DNA of 64,000 bases, taken from positions 172,306,933 through 172,370,932 of the forward strand of contig NC_081824.1 of NCBI RefSeq assembly GCF_030867095.1, written 5' to 3'. A program made the translations under genes and the position numbers. This document shows positions 34,334 to 46,728 of this stretch, piece by piece. Position 1 is the stretch's first letter, and every line of letters begins with the position of its first letter. A model generated the notes under the pieces. That model did no database searches. It saw only the letters and a program-made list of their open reading frames with translations, and had not been told where the DNA came from. Origin of the DNA: Alligator mississippiensis. Lineage: Eukaryota > Chordata > Crocodylia > Alligatoridae.

Positions 34334-35914
34334 TATGCAGGACAAATCAGAACAGTTGGTGGTTGACGCGGGGAAAAAAGCAGAGATCTTCAATGAGTTC
34401 TTTGCTTCAGTATTTCTACGTACCGACCAAGCCAATTCCCCCACCTCGATCATTGATGGATGTCCACATGGTACCATTCCACCTACGGTTAGTTCTGAAA
34501 TAGTGAAGGAGCTCCTGGAGGAGCTGGATGGGTACAAGTCAGCAGGGCCAGATTACCTCCATCCACGGCTGCTGAAAGAATTGGCCAATGTCATAGCTGA
34601 GCCACTGGCACAGCTGTTCAAGCACTCGTGGTGCTCTGGCCAGGTCCCTGAGGACTGGAGAAGGGCCAATGTGGTGCCCATTTTCAAGAAAGGGGGAAGG
34701 GATGAGTTGGGTAACTTTAGACCAGTCAGTCTTACCTCTGTTCCTAGGAAAATGCTAGAGAAAAGAATCAAAGAACACATTTGTGCAGGCCCAGCAGGGG
34801 AAACGATGCTGAGGGAAAACCAGCATGGGTTTGTCACAGGTAGATCCTGCCTGACAAACCTTGTAGCCTTCTATGACCAGGTCACACACTGCCTGGACGC
34901 GGAAGCCGAGGCTGACGTCATCTTCCTGGACTTTAGGAAGGCCTTTGACACAGTTTTGCACCCTATCCTCATTGGGAAGCTAGCAGACTGTGGAGTGGAC
35001 GCCTACACGGTCAGGTGGGTGGGCAACTGGCTTAGGGACTGCACCCAGAGAGTGGTGGTGGATGGTTCCTTCTCAGCCTGGAGGGAGGTGGGCAGTGGGG
35101 TCCCACAGAGTTCGGTCCTCAGACCAATATTATTCAATATCTTCATCAGTGATTTGGATGAGGGTGTGGAGAGCACCCTCTCCAAGTTCGCTGATGATAC
35201 CAAGTTAAGGGGCAAAGTTAGTACACTGGAGGGCAGGGAGCAAATTCAGGCTGACTTGGCCAGGTTGGATCAATGGGCAGAGAGAAATAGGATGCAATTT
35301 AATAAAGATAAATGTAAGGTACTCCACCTGGGAAGGAGGAACCCCCAGCACACCTATACGTTAGGGAGTGTCCTTCTCAGCAGCTCGGAGGCAGAGAGGG
35401 ATCTACTGTGTCCAGTTTTGGGCGCCGTACTTCAAGAGGGACATGGGGAATCTGGAGAGGGTCCAGAGGAGGGCCACTCGCATGATTAGTGGCCTTCGTG
35501 ATAGACCCTACGGGGGAGGTTGAGAGAGCTGAATCTCTTCAGCCTTCACAAGAGACGGCTGAGGGGAGATCTTGTGGCCGCCTATAGATTTATTAGGGGA
35601 GGTCAACAGGGAATAGGGGAAGCGCTGTTTACTAAGGTGCCCCAGGGAGTGACTAGGAATAACAGGTGTAAACTAGTTGAGAGTGGATTTAGGTTAGATA
35701 TTAGGAAGAAATTTTTCACAGTAAGGGTGGCCAGGATCTGGAATGGGCTTCCGAGAGAGGTGGTGCTATCACTTAGCTTGGGGGTCTTCAAGAGGAGGCT
35801 AGATAGTCACCTGGCTGGGGTCATCTGACCTTGGTCCTCTTTCCTGCCAGGGGCAGGGGGTTAGACACGATGATCCATTGTGGTCCCTTCTGACTCTACA
35901 CTCTATGAATCTAT
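34334..35914 (+). mobile_element. CR1 LINE with readable reverse transcriptase
   Basis: A 5'-truncated copy starting in ORF2. The frame 34335-35489 (384 codons) holds the reverse transcriptase: VVPIFKKGG, FRPVSLTSV, QHGFVTGRSC, FLDFRKAFDTV (first Asp), GVPQSSVL and FADDT (catalytic pair, about residue 290). Then LDQWAERNRMQFNKDKCK follows. After SSSEAERDL the text jumps to CPVLGA: the usual region between these motifs, about 130-150 bp, is deleted. The 3' part then runs in other frames to the tail CTATGAATCTAT. The endonuclease is absent, so it is not active alone. Confidence 0.95.
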
Positions 35915-36052
35915 ATATATATATCTATATCTATATAGATATAGATATAGATATATTATTATACTATATAATAATCTACATTATATAATTATACTATATA
36001 ATAATCTACAATATATTATATATATCAATGATATATTGATAATATTGAGAGA
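35906..36052. repeat. AT-rich microsatellite at the CR1 tail
   Basis: (TATATC)n, (TAGATA)n and ATTATACTATATAATAATCT units extend the CR1 3' terminal repeat. Two near-identical units with ACTATATAATAATCTACA lie at about 35960-36012. Confidence 0.85.
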
Positions 36053-36823
36053 CAGCAAACCAGCCTTCCCAACATAGGTTAAAAGCAACTCAGTGATGAA
36101 GGGAAAAGTAAAGTTCAATACTAAAAAAGTTACAACTATTCCAAAACCAGCTTCTATTTCTAAAATAGGGAGAATAGTTTAAGATTCCTAAGAAAACAGG
36201 TTTGACTTTGTAAACTACAGGAAAATGAAGGGAACAAAAGATATGCTGTACAATATACTTAATTTTCCACCTTAATTATTATTTTTGCCAAGAAAATAAA
36301 TTATATGTCAACCTGTCATTAGGCCCAAGGAGTGTACCCCGGCTTCAAGGAATGGAATTCTGGCTGGAGCACGAGGGCAGTAATGACCCCTTTTTGCCTG
36401 TCAGCACTCCAGCTAAAACCATTAATCTTTGTTGTAGCACCCTGTAGCTTAATCAAAAATGAGATTGAAAAGTATTTAATTTCACTGAAAGTACTTAAGG
36501 TCAAGTGTGTTAATACAGATTTAAAAGCCAAGGTGAACAAAAACCACACATGCAACTCTCACTGCATGTATCTAAAGGCTGTGCTGGATAAGCAGATTAC
36601 AAGGATCGAGTGGAGAAGTCTATAGTGGAGAGGGTACACTTAACACATTCAAACACTAAATGCTTTATGGTATTAAAGCAAATGACCATAGGTCATGAGA
36701 TGTACAAGTCTTATGGCAGAAGAGATGTTAAAAATTAGTGGGGCTAGATACCATATTTTATTCTATACAACATGCATCTTTCCCCCAAAATTCAACTGAT
36801 GGGAAATGGGATGTGCATATACG
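36053..36823 (-). other. KIF6 intron, unassigned
   Basis: Nothing recognised. Confidence 0.45.
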
Positions 36824-37112
36824 TAGGGTGACCATATGTCCCAGATTGGCTGGGACAGTCCCAGATTTTGGAGGCTGGTCTCAACCAGATGGTGAAAATT
36901 AAAATGAACACCCTGGGCACAGGGCATAGAAGCAGAGCAGCAACAGCTGTGAAATAGGAAGCCTTAGCAGACAGCAAAATTGTACATTAACACTAATTGT
37001 TACTTCACAGGTGATTGGTAACCCCTGTGAAGGAAAGAACAGCGAGTCATTAATGGGTCAGTGACTCCCTGCCAGAGTCCCAGATTTCATATTGTCCTGT
37101 ATGGTCACCCTA
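36824..37112. mobile_element. MITE with TAGGGTGACCATAT ends
   Basis: TAGGGTGACCATATGTCCCA at the left is inverted at the right as ATTGTCCTGTATGGTCACCC followed by TA. GTCCCAGATTT recurs in both halves. About 289 bp, non-coding. Flanking TA may be the target duplication. Similar ends occur in old mammalian DNA repeats; superfamily not settled. Confidence 0.8.
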
Positions 37113-40100
37113 ATTATAAACAAGGAAATACGGTAATAGTATTATCTGCCTCTGTGGGGAGGCATGGGGGGTGGGGCAAGAATAATGCTGCAGTGCTGCA
37201 TTCTAGCTGCTGGCTGTAGATAACCTTCTCTTTCTCTCTGGCAGAGTCTCCTGCTTCAGAAGCTGCTACTCAGTTACTGCCACTTACTGGCATTGTCAAG
37301 GAAAGATTTTTTTTTCTTTATTCTACCTTTTAAAAGAAAGGCATGTATCATATTTGGGGACATGTATGTGAGAAATTACATCGCAATTACACACAATGGA
37401 TAATGACAAAGCATTAATGGATTAAATCCTGAACCCATTTAAGTAAGAAGGCAAAGCTTCCAATGATTAGAGCTGGGTCAGGACCTCATCTGCAGTCTTT
37501 TTCCCCTTTACCTACCCATAGCTCCTACTGATGGCATTGGGGGTTATACAAACATACGTTTGGGATTGCTTTATAAAGTAACAGATGTATGGTGAAGAAA
37601 GTGCAAACCTACTAAATAGTCCAGAGAGCTAGAGGAGAGATAAGGACTTTGAGGCTCTAAAGGTGCAGGACGGGTGTTCCCTCTTCTCTGCCTTGTAGGA
37701 ATATATAGCTTTCTTTTAGCTCCATCATCAGCCACTTCTGCTGGTAATTGTGGCATGGGCCACACTCCCCCCACTTTCTTTTTTTTTTTTCAAAGGAAAT
37801 TTTTTTCTGTTCCAAGACAAATCAGCCAAATCAATTCCAAATCCGTGAGTCATTCAAGAACCATATGTGGCCCGACTACCAGCAAACATCTTCTACCCCC
37901 ATCTGGGGCTTCAGATGCTTCCAAATCATTTGGTGGGCATCCTAAGTGCAGGCCCGAGCCTGGAGGCTTGGGGTTTGGATGCCCCTGAATTTTACTTGCC
38001 CTCAGCTGTATGGCCACAGGAGTTCCTGTTCAGATGAACAGTATTTAGGGAAAGCAACCAAAGGGCAGCCCCGGGATCTCAGCAGCCCCTCCGGCTTAGC
38101 CACCTTCTATGCATGTGAGTGAGAGCCAGGCAAAACCAGTCCCTACACATAAAGTTGCACATCTCGAGTGTTGTACATTGCAACTAATTGTATATTATAT
38201 TCAGAAGTGGCAATAAAATCTTGGGGTTTAAACAAAGTCCTGTCTGATATGATGCCATCCACATCTGGAACCAGAAAAGCAGTTGTGCATGACATTGGCA
38301 AGGATCCATGAATGAATAAAACAGAAGCATGATCAGTTGCAAAATGGTCTCACTGATACAGTCACACTCATCAGAAAGAACTGAATAAAGCAGGGGGGCT
38401 GGACCTGATGATCTCGTGAGGTCCCTTCCAGCCCCTAACATCTATGAATTTATGAACTGTAAGTTAATCTCTCTCTCTCAACAGAATAACTGAACTCTGG
38501 GTCAGTCACAAAAATGACTGGGACTCAAACACATTGTAGAGCAGAGGCCCAGAGCCTGCTTATCAGGCTGCTGATTTGCATACTTATGTAAACTATATTT
38601 TGGCTTCTTACCTCACTCATTCATTACACTGATGCAGTCTGTAGGTTGAAAAGCATGCTGCTTTGTAGACTATGGATTTTTTTGCATCTACTTAACTAGA
38701 CATATACCTACAGATACAGGACTCCCTCTCATTTTTCCAGGCAAAAGAAATATGTAGCCTAAAGTAAGGGCCTGACTCTTCTGCAGGACAGACACATGCA
38801 AAGAAGTTTTTCTGGCAGATAAGCATGAGATGGGCAGCTACTTGATATGCATCCAGCACAGCTATTTTGATCTTGTATAGCTTTATTCCCCTTCTCATGT
38901 GAGAAGGCAGTATATTTGCTCCTTATGCTTCCCTCTGTGTACCCTTTGTCTTGTCAGAAACCAAAGCAGCAAGCAGCAGGCTGAATCTGGACAACCCTGC
39001 CTGCTACATCTATGCTAGAAATGTTTTTTTACAGTAAACTGGTAAAGAAACAGAACAGAAATATCAGTATACTGCACCAGCAAAGCACTCATGATGTAGA
39101 TGCATATATGTTATCAAAACTGCCCTTTGTACTGATATAGTAAAACCATTCTGCATAGGCTATGGATGCAGGAGCAAGGACTTGTCCAACTTTATTCCAA
39201 CTACATAGCTGGTCCAATAAAAAATATCAACCTAAGAAATTCTTGCCTCCTGCATAATTTCTGGACCATCACAACTACACCATCACTCTTAAACTACCGA
39301 CGTGAAAATCAAGACATAAATCTAGAGCAACTGATTAACAATATTTGCATTTATCACTAGGTTACCTGGTTACATTTTGGTTAACTGTTTTCTTTAGGTG
39401 TCAGAGATAGCATTGCATAGAGATGAATAGGGTATTTCATAAATCATAGAGCTATTGGTGCAACCTTCCTGCAACACTGTGGGCATAGACACACAAACAA
39501 GTTACTGTGAGGCACAGGAGAGCAGGGCTTTGCCATATGTTAGCTATCTAGGATAACTTTCTGTGTACTTGTTCTTACCTTGCAGTAAAGAAAACCAGCA
39601 CATAGTAATAAAAACTCAACAAGAGAGAAAAAGTGACTTGTAATTAGCTTTCATTACTCTGGGTAAAAGCTTTACCTGGGGTAGTTACAACAGGGTAGGT
39701 ATTTTTCCTGTTCTCTACCTAATTGTAAAACGTGAGTACATGCCCTGGAGTAATTTACACTCAGTTCACCATTTCAATTTCTTATTCATAACTGTGAGGT
39801 CTCGAGACAACTTTTTAAAAATGAAAGATGAGATTTTGCAGCATAATTCTGAGGCAAAGGGGAATTACACAGCAAATGTTATAATCACAAAAACGCATCA
39901 GACATGAGACAGATGATAGTATTTCCCTGCCTTTATGAAACATTTTGACAAGTGTGGATGAAAAATACTATTCCCAATAAATTACATGTAGCATTATCAT
40001 CACTGCTCATCAAGGCAGACAGACATCACAGTCAAACTAGTTGAAAAATTCTGGGAGACTTGTCCTCAAACATACCGATACAATTTTGGAAAGAAACTTC

Positions 40101-40421
40101 ATGACTCTGACCTTTAAGCTCCCTAGGGAACTCATATATTTCTGGCCTGAATCTGTTCTATAAATCAGACATTCTACAGATTTATTTGTACCTCAATTAA
40201 CATTATATCCTGCCCTTAAGTTGTACATTTTCAGTAAAAGGTTTTAAATTCAGCATTAGGCAGTCTTGTATTTAACTACTTACATTTACAGTCACTTGAA
40301 GTAATCACATTTTGAACGGTCTTCAGTGTCCAATTAGTATTTATATTGTTTTTATTTCTCAGTTCTGCTGCTCTTGGCAAACTTGTGTCTTGGACGAATG
40401 AAAGAATGAATGAATTAAAAC
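37113..40421 (-). other. KIF6 intron, mostly unassigned
   Basis: Only the CR1 tail at 38390 was recognised. No exon fits the KIF6 phases. Confidence 0.4.
38390..38457 (+). mobile_element. CR1 3' tail fragment
   Basis: Just the last ~70 bp of a CR1: GGGGGGCTGGACCTGATGAT, then GAGGTCCCTTCCAGCCCC and ATCTATGAATTTATGAA. Confidence 0.85.
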
Positions 40422-40712
40422 CAGGGTTGTCCAACTTTAGAGCATCTGGGGGTATTCTCAGATGCTGTATGAGTCCTCTGCTGTTCCAACAGCAGGACCC
40501 CCCACTGCACCAGAGTACTGGGTCCCCTGAGCCCTGGGCTCCCTGGATCTTGCAACTGTGCAATGCTACCCAATTCCACCCCCTGAGATAGAAACATGAA
40601 GTGGAAGCTGAAGGTGAGGAAGGAGCCTGGAGACCACAGTGGCAGCTGCCTTCAGATTGGTGGAGGGAGTGATGCCTGGGAGGGAACCCAGGGGCAGCAA
40701 ATTAACCCCCCA
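40422..40712. mobile_element. hAT-like fragment
   Basis: It starts CAGGGTTGTCCAACTTTAG, a typical hAT left end. No matching right end was found before the family B element at 40713, so the right end is lost or unrecognised. Confidence 0.5.
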
Positions 40713-40892
40713 GGGGTGTGTCTACATGAGACACTTCAAGCGCAGTAGACTAATTCTACTGTGCATTAGCACGGCAGGCAAATCCCGTGCTAAAGTGCTA
40801 ATGCACAGTAGAATTAATCTACTGCGCAGTAGCATCACCTAAAACGTATGTATCTGCACGACTGTGCAGTATTGAACGTGTAGATGTGCTCA
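40713..40892. mobile_element. family B MITE, copy 6
   Basis: It starts GGGGTGTGTCTACATGAGAC and ends AACGTGTAGATGTGCTC. Inside, CAGTAGACTAATTCTACTGT and its inverse form near-palindromic arms. Confidence 0.85.
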
Positions 40893-41269
40893 GGGGCCAC
40901 TTGAGGCTTGCATACTACCCACTGTTAAAGTTAAACTATGATGCACATCCTAAAACTGGTTCAGCTCTGGTCTATCATATGCAAATTTACTCCTGGGCTA
41001 AATTTACTTCTGGGCAATTTTCAAATGTCTTGTTTCAGGATTCCTTTGTCTATGGCCTCTCCCCAATTTAGCCACTTGATCAGCCAAGTGATACCTACCT
41101 ACACTGCTCTGTACCTTCTCTAAATGGGATGCTCTGGTCACTGTTCTGACCTCCCCTGCTTTAGGGTTACGGTACCTGGATGTTACCTTCCATTAAAATC
41201 TGGTGGAAAACCAGATTCTGGCTTTTTTGCATATATGCTCCAGAGATCAGGACCTGTTGTTTGTCTTGC

Positions 41270-41580
41270 TTTCTGTGTCAAAGGGAACACTATTTCTCCA
41301 TCTTTATGGCAGCCTTTCAAATATTTAAACATTGTTTTCATGCCTTTAATCTCCTTTTCTCCAAACAAAACATACAGTACCTAGGTTCTTCAGTCTTTCC
41401 TGACATGGCTTGCATTCCTACCCTTTTATCACCTTTGTTGGTCACCTTTGGACTCTCTGCATGTTCTTTACATCTCTTTTAAAAATGTAGTGCCCAAAGC
41501 TGTACATACTGATAGAGTTGAGGCCTATTTAGTGCTGAGAAGAGGCTGAGTGTCAAGGACTGCATGAACAGCTCCCAACT
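41270..41580 (-). mobile_element. CR1 LINE fragment, minus strand
   Basis: Reversed CR1 phrases are present: GCAGCCTTTCAAATATTTAA, TTCTTCAGTCTTTCCTGACA, TAGTGCCCAAAGCTGTACAT and TTAGTGCTGAG. Diverged; both ends missing. Confidence 0.8.
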
Positions 41581-42257
41581 TTGGCAACACCTGGCTTAAG
41601 CTGACTCATCTACTCCAGCCACCCGCCCCACACTTTTTCCTTAGGCATGTATCCCAAGAACTGAGCACAATATGCAAGAAACAGGGTGCAGGAATCTCCT
41701 CTGTTCTAATTTATGTAACTATTCCTATTCACTCCTGCAGGGCTTCTGAGGACACCATCTGAGTGAACAACAGCAAGATATATTAACCAGAATTTCCATG
41801 GACATTGGTTTATAGATATTTTTGCTACACTTTCATCAAATGGACTTGGATCATATCCTGCAAGTCAGGGGTGCCCTGAGAAACTTCAAGAACGCTGACC
41901 AGCACAGTGCCTCATTGGTTGGATCCATCCTGTCCTATGAATACCTCATCAGCTATTTCTACACATTGGTGCACTCCCTGAATGTCCTGAAGCTGTTAGA
42001 GAACACTTCTTTCTGAAGCCAAGAGCACAAGTGGCAGTGCTCCTCGTTTTAGTGAACCCTTTACCAGGTGAACAGTTCCTTCTGGGAACCAGATGCTTCA
42101 GCCTGTTATCTTGATGTCCTGCTACTTTAGCCCTCAGAGGCATTGGCCTTGCAGAAGTCAGTGGAGGTTTTCTTCTATTTGCCTCTACTGCCCACCTTTG
42201 ATGGACTAAAGGGTCCTTAGGACTTTCTGTCATTCAGTATTCATAAATATTTTCACA
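41581..42257 (-). other. KIF6 intron, unassigned
   Basis: Nothing recognised. Confidence 0.45.
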
Positions 42258-42464
42258 CCAGATGCATCTACACATAGCCCTATGGTGACATAGTGATGTG
42301 CTACGTTGCCGTATGGTGCAGTTCGGAGACGTAGCAATCATGTGCATCTACACATGATGGCCAGCTATGTTGCCATAGTGGCAAAATTTAACCATGTGCC
42401 AAAAGGAAGTACTAAAGCATGGTGCCATAGCCATGTCACCATATAGCAAGTGTAGATATGCCCA
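42258..42464. mobile_element. family B MITE, copy 7
   Basis: It starts CCAGATGCATCTACACATAG and ends CAAGTGTAGATATGCCC. The interior has GTGACATAGTG and GCCATAG repeats in both orientations. Confidence 0.8.
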
Positions 42465-43911
42465 CCTATTATAGACAGACCTCCATGTCACATCTGTCTT
42501 TAATCCCAGTTTAGTATTTTAGCCCACTCTTAAATTTTGAGGCCTCTGTTGTATTGCATTTTATTGTTTTTTGGCCATGTTTACACTGTTTGCTTTTGGA
42601 TTTGTTTGACAAAAGCCTTTTGTTTTTTTAGAAAATCTCTATTGTTCATTTCATGCAGCATATACAACATTCGGTTGATGGGGTAGCTGGGCATTTGGCC
42701 AGCAGATGTAAACTAGGCAGGCCAAATGGCTCTGCACTGCCAGCGGTGACTGATTCCATTAGCACAGCGGAAACATTTTTGACAGGGGACATGGCCACGT
42801 CAGAAATAACAGGAAGCAGGCATTTAAAGCCCTCCAATGGCAGGTCCACAGGTCCTCCCTTCTCACGCAGGTCAGTTGGCCCAGCTCAGAGTACACTTCA
42901 CATAAAACATGCAAAGGTTGTATGTTGAGAAAATTAAACACCAGTGTTCCCTAAAACAGTGGGTATGTAAGTGGTTGCCTTGCAGGCACCTGGCAACTTA
43001 TAACTACATTCGTGCACACTGAATGAAAACAGATGGCTGAGGCTTCTTGGATGAGATAGCCCCGATAGTTGTCACTGCTGGATGTCTGTGGTTGTGGCTG
43101 CTCAAACTGCTAGGCAAGTCTGGCTAGGCACTTGACCTTGCTCTCACAGGTCATATGCAGAATTCAGGAAGGTATTAAAATATTGTGTAGGTATAACTCC
43201 ACTTGCACATTGAGTGTCTGCTGTCTGGACCTGAGCCACTCAAAGACCTATTCAACTGTCATCCTATATACTGCTCAGACAGTAGTCGAACAATTACTTC
43301 TTGCAGTCAAGATGCCTTTTGTAAGGATTCATGAGCCATGAAAGCAATGGATAGACAGGGTCAATGAGTATCAGTGGTGGGGAAGGGAGGGTGGGGAATG
43401 GTTGTACCACTGGGTTCTTTTCCGGGAGCAGCGTTGGCAAAACTGTCCTGTTTTATCAACTTCCTCAAGGTGGAATTGACGAAAATTCTTGCGTATGTTC
43501 TTTGCTACACTAGTTATTTGTGACATGGGTGAACCTCCCATGATGGTCCATGATGCTCTGAAGTATGAGAACAACCCTTTCTACTGGTGTACTCTGAAAC
43601 CCAGTAGGGGAGGGAGTAAAATACATGGTCAAAAGGTCTCTCATATTGTTGATCTGCTTCTGCAATTCTGGTGCTAGCTTAGCACAGATTTCTAGGCAAG
43701 TGGCCACTTTTCTCACCCTGAAGTTCTCCTGCCACTGGTAGCTGTCCCAGTTCTTCAGCATAATCCTTTTCCACCAGTCCATGCTTTCTCCTTACACCCA
43801 GAAGCAGCAGTTGACAGCTGGAAACTGATCTCAGAGAAAGCCATCTTCAACTATAGGCAGGCATTGGGCATGAGTAGGCTACAAAGATCCATTATACATT
43901 GTGTGAGATAA
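42465..43911 (-). other. KIF6 intron, unassigned
   Basis: Opposed small open frames only (about 90 codons at 42653 plus and 43510 minus), without domains. No exon was recognised. Confidence 0.4.
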
Positions 43912-44340
43912 TCATTCATAGAATCATGGAGAAGTAGGGCTAAAGGGATCTCCATAGGTATCTTCTAGTGCGGCTCCCAATCTGTGGTATGGGTAGCACC
44001 AGTGGTATGTAGACAACTGGCCAGTGGTACGTGTTAACAGGTTTATTATAATTACTTTATATGACAAAAAATTACTGGTGGTACTTAAGGTTGTATCATT
44101 TTAAATTGGTGGTGCACAATCTGTCAGAGTTTGGGAACCGCTAATTTAGTCCAATGCCCTGCCTGAGGCAGGACTATCCCTATCCAAACCATCTTATACA
44201 AATCCATTGTCTAACCTCTTTGAAAAACTACAGTCAACCCTGACATACCACAAGACCTAACATCCTAGCCTGCCACAGGTAAAGCAGGGGGACCACGATG
44301 GCCAAGATCCTGCTGTTGGAAAGTGTGGTTCTGTGGTCCT
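43912..44340 (-). mobile_element. CR1 LINE 3' end, minus strand, split by a hAT
   Basis: The reversed CR1 tail ATTCATAGAATCATGGAG leads to GGTATCTTCTAGT. After the hAT at 43970-44142 the CR1 resumes exactly with CCAATGCCCTGCCTGAGGCA and TCCATTGTCTAACCTC. Confidence 0.9.
43970..44142. mobile_element. hAT-like MITE inside CR1
   Basis: It begins GCGGCTCCCAATCTG and ends CAGAGTTTGGGAACCGC, an inverted pair of the common hAT GCGGTTCCCAAACT type. The flanks CTTCTAGT and AATTTAGT agree at 5 of 8 positions. The CR1 text continues cleanly on both sides. Confidence 0.78.
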
Positions 44341-45194
44341 GATCCTTGTGCATCATTGTTTGTAGCCACCTGCTCATGTGGATGAGGAGTGGAAGGTATT
44401 TGCAGATTTAGCAGCAGAAATCCATCTATATCTCAATCTATGGTTCTGATTGAGGATCAGTGGCTGTAATGTACTCTGCACAAACATTACAGACACATTA
44501 TATATGAAAATAAAGATGATCAAGCACCACAAAATTCATGTACAGATTTAAATGTATGTAAAGATAAGGAGTATGTGGACTGTGGGTTATAGATCAGCCT
44601 TACTTCTAATAATTTTTAATACTGAGTTTAAAAAAATTCTATAGGTGAACTTGTATGTGGATTGAAATATACCGGTATACTTTCAACTGTTTAAAATATT
44701 AAATGTGATTTTTTTTTAATTGTTAATCTATTTTGTTCTTTCTAATTTTTAATTTTATTACTGATGACAGTACAATGAGCCATTAGTGTGTCACTGCACT
44801 CTGTCATTTATGGTTATATTGGCCTTTTCACATGTCTGTGTCAACTTCTTGCAAAGTAACATGGAACCAGAAAGACACCTAGAAGGAACAGCCTTTTACA
44901 TATAGTGTCTCTTCAGTGACTATGAGTTGTTCTGCTCAACTACAACTTCGTGCTTCTGTTTTCAGCTCACTGGAGTCTCTTCCTTGAAACAAGTCATCAC
45001 ATGCATTTGCACCAAAAATACCTGGCACATAGAAAAGAAAATGTTGGCTTTACTTCAGCTGTACTCAAGCTATGGGGATTTCTGACACCAATGTGGCTAA
45101 AACTTTGCTGATGGTTTCCAAATGTATGAGTAAGGTTTACTAAAAAATTCAGCTGGCTAGGTCCAAGCTTAATGTGTTCCAAACATGCCAGTCT
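44341..45194 (-). other. KIF6 intron, unassigned
   Basis: Nothing recognised. Confidence 0.45.
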
Positions 45195-45202
45195 ATCTAG
45201 TG

Positions 45203-45505
45203 CAATGACTGTCAACCAAGGTGCCTGATAATATTGGAAGTGCTAGGTGTGCAAACACCTACATATGATTGACAACCCCCCCCCCCAAAAAAAAAAAAAA
45301 AAAAAGATTTCAAAAAGGAATCCAAAGTATCAAAAACATTCTGACTTGTTGTGGTCTTTCTGAATTCTTTCCAACAGAAAAAAAACCCCTCTCCATTATT
45401 TTTTTGTAGTCAAGAAATGAATGAAAGCCAAAAGCTGGCATTTTCCAAGGGGTACCTGGAGTCTAACAACAGGTATTTTGAATCTAAAAAGGTTGAGAAT
45501 CAGTC
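45203..45505. mobile_element. hAT element with perfect 8-bp target duplication
   Basis: ATCTAGTG flanks it exactly at 45195-45202 and 45506-45513. The left end CAATGACTGTCAACCAAGG and right end AAAAAGGTTGAGAATCAGTC are imperfect inverted repeats of the CAGTGATTCTCAACC type. A C11-A19 run (45276-45305) lies inside. Non-autonomous, 303 bp. Confidence 0.85.
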
Positions 45506-45742
45506 ATCTAGTGGAACAATATAACAGCTGGGCTATGATCAGAAAAGTCTCACTAATCAAGATCCTCACCTAAGTTTACTAAATGAATTTTGCTACTAGA
45601 CTGCACTGGATTTTTTTGAATCACATGTCCATTTTTGTAAGTAGAACCATCCTTGGGAGCTAGTAATGGCCTTCTCTCCATAATCTTAAAATGTCCAGGT
45701 GGCCCTTCATTTTAAGGCTATTATAGTGCCTTTACATTTCTG

Positions 45743-46025
45743 TGGCCACACCTATATGAGCAGCCAACTATGCAGTTGTACTGTGCAGTCATTTACTACT
45801 TGCTTAAGTAAATACTAGATGACTGTGCAGTAACCAGTGTTACTCAGTAGTCCCATCACCGCATGGCTATTTTTAGTAGCAACAAGTAACTGTGCCGTAG
45901 CTTGTCGTTACTGCGCAGTAGCGTTGGCATCATTGTTTATGCCCAGCAATGCTACATTGCCGTAGCAATGAGCTATGGCACAGTAGCTTGTTACTACGGC
46001 AATGTAGTGTCTTGTGTTTCCATAA
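45743..46025. mobile_element. family B MITE, copy 8
   Basis: It starts TGGCCACACCTATATGAGCA and ends GTGTCTTGTGTTTCCATA. GCAATGTAG, GCTACATTGCCGTAGCAATG and AGCTATGG pair across the interior, giving extended hairpin potential. Confidence 0.75.
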
Positions 46026-46348
46026 AAAAGCTTCTAAGCTAACTTTTTCAATTTCAATAAAAACATAATGTCATGGAAATTAATTTTGAGTCTTCTCAGT
46101 TGCTTGTTACAACAGTTACACATTTGGACCATAGTGCCACCCGTAGGCAGATAAGAATTGGATCCTAATGCTGTGGCAGCTTTTTTGTGTATGTATACAA
46201 GTGGCGTTCCAGGAATGTAGAGATAGCTAAGTTAGCTCATAATAAGGAAGAAATCTAGCTATGGCAGACTGGAACTTTGCATAAGCTAATAACCTGTTGA
46301 GAACCAGCTTGAGCATCTCAACATTACATGATGGGGTCATGGAGACAT

Positions 46349-46728
46349 ATATGCCATGTCCACACGTGGTGTGGACATTTGGTTCCCTGGGGACTAGTGA
46401 CAGCACACCTTGCACCACTGCTAACTGTCCCTGGGGAATGCTTATGCCACGCATGCTCTGCTGTGTGGCAAGTTACACTGGAGGAAGTAGGGGAAGCTGG
46501 GGCTAGCACTGGGCTGGTCCCGGCAGCCTTACCTGAGGTCCTGGGGGCCTCCTGGGGCTGCAACAGTGGCGGCAGCTGCAGCGCAGCTCTGCCTTTTTTC
46601 TCTGTGGGTTTTTTTGACCCCTGGATGCTCTCTTGCACCACGGAGAATTGAATGTGCGGTATGTGGCACCACAGATGTGTTTGCAGCACCACATATTGTA
46701 CAGATGCGCTTGTCTGGACACAGCCATA
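46349..46728. mobile_element. family A element, copy 3
   Basis: TATATGCCATGTCCACACG at the left and GTCTGGACACAGCCATA at the right are inverted. The interior matches copies 1 and 2 (AGCACTGGGCTGG, GGGGGCCTCCTGGGGCTGCA, TTTGACCCCTGGAT). GC-rich opposed open frames here are not genes. Confidence 0.78.
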
